Source: Penelope pileata (taxonomy: Eukaryota; Chordata; Aves; Galliformes; Cracidae). Taken from it: a DNA stretch of 64,000 bases. The position numbers were made by a program, and so were the translations under genes. The notes under the pieces were generated by a model. The model was not told where the DNA came from. It was given only the letters and a program-made list of their open reading frames with translations, and made no database searches. The stretch spans positions 748,039 through 812,038 of the forward strand of contig WBMW01005741.1 of the NCBI GenBank assembly GCA_013396635.1. The letters run 5' to 3'. Of the stretch, positions 59,681-64,000 are shown in pieces (positions within the stretch are counted from its first letter, which is position 1; every line of letters starts with the position of its first letter).

Positions 59681-60943
59681 AAAATCGCAGAAGTGGACTG
59701 TGGTTAACACCAGAGGAGAAGGCCAGCCTTGTGGTCTCTCTGTCCAGCTCAAGAGATTTCTCTAAAAGATGTTGTGTGGTGCTTTGTCCAGTCTAGATGC
59801 TTCCAACAAAAGACTATTTTGGCATGCTGTAGCCCAGCTGAGTTGGTGGGGTGGTCTGCAGGAGGAAGGAAACGTGTACCCAGAAGCTGTCATTCTTGGC
59901 AGCTGATCTTATGACATAATTTGGGGAGCAGGTGCTCCAGACTCTTGGTGAAAAGGCAGGTGACCAGCTTGGCACCCAGGCACTCAGTGCCGGATGCTCA
60001 GTCAGTCCCTTGGCTTTCCTGCTGCTGATGCTCCCCTCAGAGGTGCTGCTCCCAGCTGAGTGAATTGGAGGATGCCAGTCTGATTCTGCATTCAAACTCA
60101 ATCACTTCAAGATGAACCGGGAAGCTGAAGTGACCTATTAGCACAGCCAGCAATCTTTGTATTTTTCTGATTATGTTTCATATATTTCTTTACCCTTTGT
60201 TCAATTACGGCAGGATCCCTTTCTACTTGTCCGCTCGGGTTCTCTCTCAGTGCTAAGTGCCAGCTGTCACTGCCTGCTGGATAATTACCATTTTACAAAC
60301 AGTGTTTAGGGAAATGCCATCAGTTCCTGAATATGTGGCTGTCAGGGCTTATTTGAGGGGCTTTCCTATGTTAACTACCTTTTCTCTTTTCAGGCAGGAG
60401 GGCAAGGGAGGGGAAAGAAGCCGGGAGATCTGTCTTGTCTCCAGGCATTTGAAGAAAAATTGCATCTTATCTTTTTCGCATTTTGACTGTCAATGCTCGC
60501 TCTCTCCCCCACCCTCTTTCCCCGTTTATGTACTCCTCTCACTTCTTCTTTGTGACAGGCTGCTCTGTCTGTCCTTCTTTGCAGCTCCAGCGGCCTGCGA
60601 GCGGCTGGTGGCAGCGGTGAAGATGGGGCTGCTTAGCATGGGGGGTTACTAATGGGAAGGAGGGCATATTCTCAGAAATAGTCGTGGCCCCTCATTACTG
60701 TAATATGCTACTTACAGCTCCATGGGTCTGCCGGAGGTTAAGCAGGGGATCAGGAAAAAAGCTTAAACTGATTGCTTGGCTGCGTGAGGCACTAGCATAT
60801 GCATAGCCAAGGCGAGATGAAGCCCAGCTGTTGCTAAAAGTGACTGAAAACTGGGATGTCAAAGCCAAACTCTGATGCGGGAGTCTGAAATGTGGCTTTC
60901 CCAGGGCACAAACTGCAAGGAGCCCTGCCTGCACGGGTGTCCC

Positions 60944-61001
60944 ACTCCGATTATCGGAGTGAGGGGAGATTCTGTAACATACCCGGAGTGAGATTAAGAC
61001 A
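60944..61001. repeat. Left flank of a degenerate 29-base tandem repeat, with a palindrome
   Basis: CGGAGTGAG occurs at 60955-60963 and 60984-60992, 29 bases apart. It overlaps a perfect 17-base palindrome, ACTCCGAT-T-ATCGGAGT, at 60944-60960. The assembly gap begins nine bases after the second copy. The same 29-base spacing is seen on the other side of the gap. Confidence 0.6.
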
Positions 61002-61364
61002 NNNNNNNNNNNNNNNNNNNNNNNNNNNNNNNNNNNNNNNNNNNNNNNNNNNNNNNNNNNNNNNNNNNNNNNNNNNNNNNNNNNNNNNNNNNNNNNNNNN
61101 NNNNNNNNNNNNNNNNNNNNNNNNNNNNNNNNNNNNNNNNNNNNNNNNNNNNNNNNNNNNNNNNNNNNNNNNNNNNNNNNNNNNNNNNNNNNNNNNNNNN
61201 NNNNNNNNNNNNNNNNNNNNNNNNNNNNNNNNNNNNNNNNNNNNNNNNNNNNNNNNNNNNNNNNNNNNNNNNNNNNNNNNNNNNNNNNNNNNNNNNNNNN
61301 NNNNNNNNNNNNNNNNNNNNNNNNNNNNNNNNNNNNNNNNNNNNNNNNNNNNNNNNNNNNNNNN
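61002..61364. other. Assembly gap (363 N)
   Basis: Undetermined bases flanked on both sides by a 29-base spacing; probably an unresolved minisatellite. Confidence 0.99.
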
Positions 61365-61421
61365 ACTTTGAGACAAGAGAGTTCTCACAGCAAACTTTGA
61401 GACAAAAGGTTCCAAAACAGT
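61365..61421. repeat. Right flank of a degenerate 29-base tandem repeat
   Basis: ACTTTGAGACAA starts at 61365 and again at 61394, 29 bases apart, with similar continuation (GAGAGTTCTC against AAGGTTCC). A third unit is not recognisable. Confidence 0.65.
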
Positions 61422-62169
61422 CTCTTACAACGGGTCACGGGGGAGCAGGCAGGGCAGGGTTGCTGCAGCGGTTGTTTATGGTTTAATTTGCCTTTGCTGA
61501 GAAGGGTAATGACAGATGCATAAAAAACACATACATTCACCTGGAGGGCCCAGACCAAACTTGAGATCTGTCAGCTGCAAAGCTTTTCTGTCGTTGAAAG
61601 AAGTTTCTTTCCCCTAGTGACAACTGGTAGCGGTTTCTTCATCATTTCTGTAGAGGCCCAGTCAGCAGAGGTCAGCATAAAAATTAGGACCCTGCACACT
61701 AGGGGCAAGACCTGTGCGGAGTTGCCCCAGCAGTACTCACCTCCACGAAGAAAGGATTTCCCCAGACTGTTGGTATTTTGGCTCTGTGAATGTTTCTGAC
61801 AGCTGTCCACTTTCAGGACAACTGAGGAGAAGGCAGGAGCTGCTGCTTGGGCACAGCAGTAGCTCTGGGGCATCTCAGCTTTTTGCTCTGGTCTGAGCAA
61901 GGGGGATACTGGGTAGGGGAGGACCGCAGGGGTATCTATCTCAGCCTCAGTCCAGTGACAGAGGAAGTTAACTTAAGTTCTAGCAGAGTGTGAGGAATGG
62001 TGTCATCCGTGAGGGTACAGGAGCCAACACAAGTGTGCAGGACAGCTGCCGAGATGCAGCAAAGCTGATGTGTAGGCCTTCCCCCCAGTGTTGCCACCAT
62101 GGCACCATGCTGCCTGGATGTCTCTCCCTGACTCGGGCAGCTGTTCTGCCATGTTTCGTTGTATTGACC
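61422..62169. other. Unique non-coding sequence
   Basis: No repeat or exon is recognised between the minisatellite flank and the CR1. Confidence 0.5.
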
Positions 62170-62502
62170 GGCAATGTATCTTAGTTGCGGGAGGCAAATG
62201 GAGGTGGGGAACCTCTTTGCGGTGGTCAGTGGGGCCAGGACAAGGGGCAATGGCCTTAAGCTGGAGCACAGGAACTTCCGCACCAACATGCGGAAGAACT
62301 TCTTCACGGTGCGGGTGACGGAGCACTGGCACAGGCTGCCCAGGGAGGTTGTGGAGGCTCCTTCCCTGGAGATATTCAAGCCCCGCCTGGACGCCCACCT
62401 GTGCGACCTGATGTAGGGAACCTGCTCTGGCAGGGGGGTTGGACTCGATGATCTCTTGAGGTCCCTTCCAACCCCTGCAATTCTGTGATTCTGTGATTCT
62501 GT
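62170..62502 (+). mobile_element. CR1 LINE 3' region, well preserved
   Basis: A plus-strand CR1 of about 330 bases. An open frame from 62174 reads ARTRGNGLKLEHRNFRTN, then KNFFTVRVTEHWHRLPREVV and PSLEIFKPRLDAHLCDLM, the last part of ORF2, and stops at the TAG at 62414-62416. The 3' UTR has the GGGGGGTTGGACTCGATGAT block, GGTCCCTTCCAACCCCTGCA and three octamers. It belongs to the same subfamily as the 3' part of the copy at 8400-9362. Confidence 0.97.
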
Positions 62503-64000
62503 AATGGTCTCTTAGAATTGACACGATGGAGAAATGCTTCTGCAGCAAAGCTTAAATACTGGCATAAAGAATAAAGACCTCAGTGCAGCCATGATTTGGG
62601 CTCTTGGAGTGGCACAGCGTTGCAATTTAGTGATAAAGACACTTATGCCTAGCCATCTGGAGAGGCTCAGCATAGAGATAGTCAATACCTGTCCTGTATC
62701 CCCAGCATTGCCTCTTTCTTTTTCAGTTTTCCTCATTTTCCACAGTGGGCTGGGGCTCGTTGCTGTGGTAACATGTGGCAGGATGTGGCTTGCTTAACAC
62801 GCTGCTGCTCAGAGTGGATTGACTCAGGGCCTTGGGAAAGAGGAGGAGAAAGATGTCCTATGCGAGGAGAGAGATCAGTCAGAGATGAGTCTCTGCTTCC
62901 CACAGCTAGCACAAAAGCAATTGTGAGATTGCTGCACTGTCAGACTGAAGCACCCGGCTCTGGGAAACTCTCTTGCAGGATAGAACAACCTCTAGGAGAT
63001 CTAAAGATCCCATTGATATTCACGCACCAAGTCTCACTTCCCCATAAAGGCCGCTTCTTCAGGGGCAGTGCATACACACGAGTCCCTGTAGCAGGTGAAT
63101 GGGGACGGGCCCAGCGCCGTGCCTCCTCCAGACTGGAGGACAGCAGCAGCCATTCCTATTTGTGAAGCCATCTCTCAGTTTCTGCCCACCCTAACCTAAT
63201 CTACAGCTCTGCCTCGAACTAGCTGTGAGGGAAAAGGTCAATGGGCCTGGAGATGACAGGAGAATTAGGGAAGAGAAGGGAGAAGAGGCAGAGCTCCTCA
63301 AGACCCTTTTGCAGGAGCAAGGAGCTAGCTCCTAATATCTCGTTTTCCGTCATCTGTCCTGTGACAAGTATATGTCCTAACCAAGCAGCTTAAAGGGAAG
63401 CAGGGAGAGAAGTGCTCGGAGGCCCTGACACCAGTGTTGAGTGGTATCCTGCAGCCTCCCCTCTCCGCTGTCAGCCTGGGCAGCGCACTGGCCCCTGCTT
63501 CACCAAAGCAGATAACTTTCTCTGTTAGGTTGCTCTAAAAAATGGAAAGTACTTTCAAAATCATCTCTTATTTTGAAAAGTATTATGTCAGCCTGCTGCT
63601 CATACTCAACATGTAATGAAACACGTTCATTAGCCATTTGGGTCATCACTTCTCATGCTTCCCTGTGTTTGAGCTGCTCAGCAGCAGATTGCAAGGCATT
63701 TTTCTAACCATCCTTCCCAGCCCTCTATAGTGATAAGCAATATGTTGTGTACTGTTACTATCATGGTTATAAATGACCACCGTACCACATGCTATCCAAA
63801 TTTAACATGCTCAGACTGTTCTGCCACTGGCAGCTACTCCATTCCTTAATAGCTGTCCCCAGAGTGAAACTGCTTTTAAGGAATACAATGGCTGCTGTCT
63901 CCTCCTGTCGTACCGGGTCCTACTGCAGTGAAATCTGCTTTTCACCTCCTTATTTCAACACCATTTGCTAAATCATTTCAGTGTCATCAGTGAGGTATTG
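62503..64000. other. Unique non-coding sequence
   Basis: No gene or repeat is recognised up to the end of the window. The 130-codon frame at 62773-63165 has no known domain. Confidence 0.5.

Larger units (their letters stand above)
57601..60943. other. Unique, partly very AT-rich non-coding sequence
   Basis: 57700-58540 is strongly AT-rich with many TAAT cores and no repeat recognised; it could be a conserved element or just AT-rich. A 10-bp hairpin lies at 58851-58882 and a MIR relic at 59575-59680. No exon is recognised. Open frames reach 131 codons (60257-60652) with no known domain. Confidence 0.5.

Noticed and set aside
60892..61415. Open frames across the 363-base gap on both strands
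   Set aside because: Almost entirely X; no coding evidence.
1..64000. tRNA genes, CRISPR arrays, bacterial-type operons
   Set aside because: No B-box-like GGTTCGAATCC in a foldable context, no regularly spaced repeats, and the sequence is clearly of vertebrate type.

Overview
The window looks like non-coding DNA from a bird genome assembly. The main evidence is a set of CR1 LINE copies with typical avian 3' tails (repeats of an ATTCTGTG-type octamer), together with the absence of any Alu or L1. The species cannot be fixed from the sequence; a galliform is plausible. I found no protein-coding exon of a host gene that I can support, and no tRNA, rRNA or known small RNA. Every open frame is either inside a transposon or has no recognisable product. 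The region is best read as a gene desert or the inside of a very large intron.

Layout. 1-5.9 kb is unique sequence. 5.9-6.6 kb is an ancient, reversed CR1. 8.4-9.36 kb is a plus-strand CR1 with a recognisable reverse transcriptase (RT) segment, cut by a 117-base gap. 12.4-13.5 kb, minus strand, holds a decayed Ty3/Gypsy-type pol: RT and RNase H blocks appear in the right order and spacing. 14.1 kb has a short palindromic repeat. 18.7-20.3 kb is a long ancient CR1 on the minus strand with an RT trace. 22.6, 30.6, 38.0, 41.2, 44.5, 56.2 and 62.2 kb carry younger CR1 copies. 50.7, 55.1 and 57.4 kb carry older CR1 relics of the kind also common in turtles and crocodilians. MIR-like SINE relics lie at 38.9 and 59.6 kb, and a weaker one at 16.2 kb. 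The 363-base gap at 61.0 kb is flanked on both sides by a degenerate 29-base periodicity, so it probably covers a minisatellite.

Between the repeats are AT-rich stretches with clustered TAAT cores (25.4 kb, 32.9 kb, 57.7-58.5 kb), two small GC-rich islands (23.5 and 41.7 kb), and several short perfect hairpins. They resemble the regulatory deserts around developmental genes, but that is inference; a multi-species alignment would decide it. I did not find a new multi-gene system. The most unusual item is the Gypsy pol relic, because recognisable Ty3/Gypsy sequence is, as far as I know, scarce in birds.
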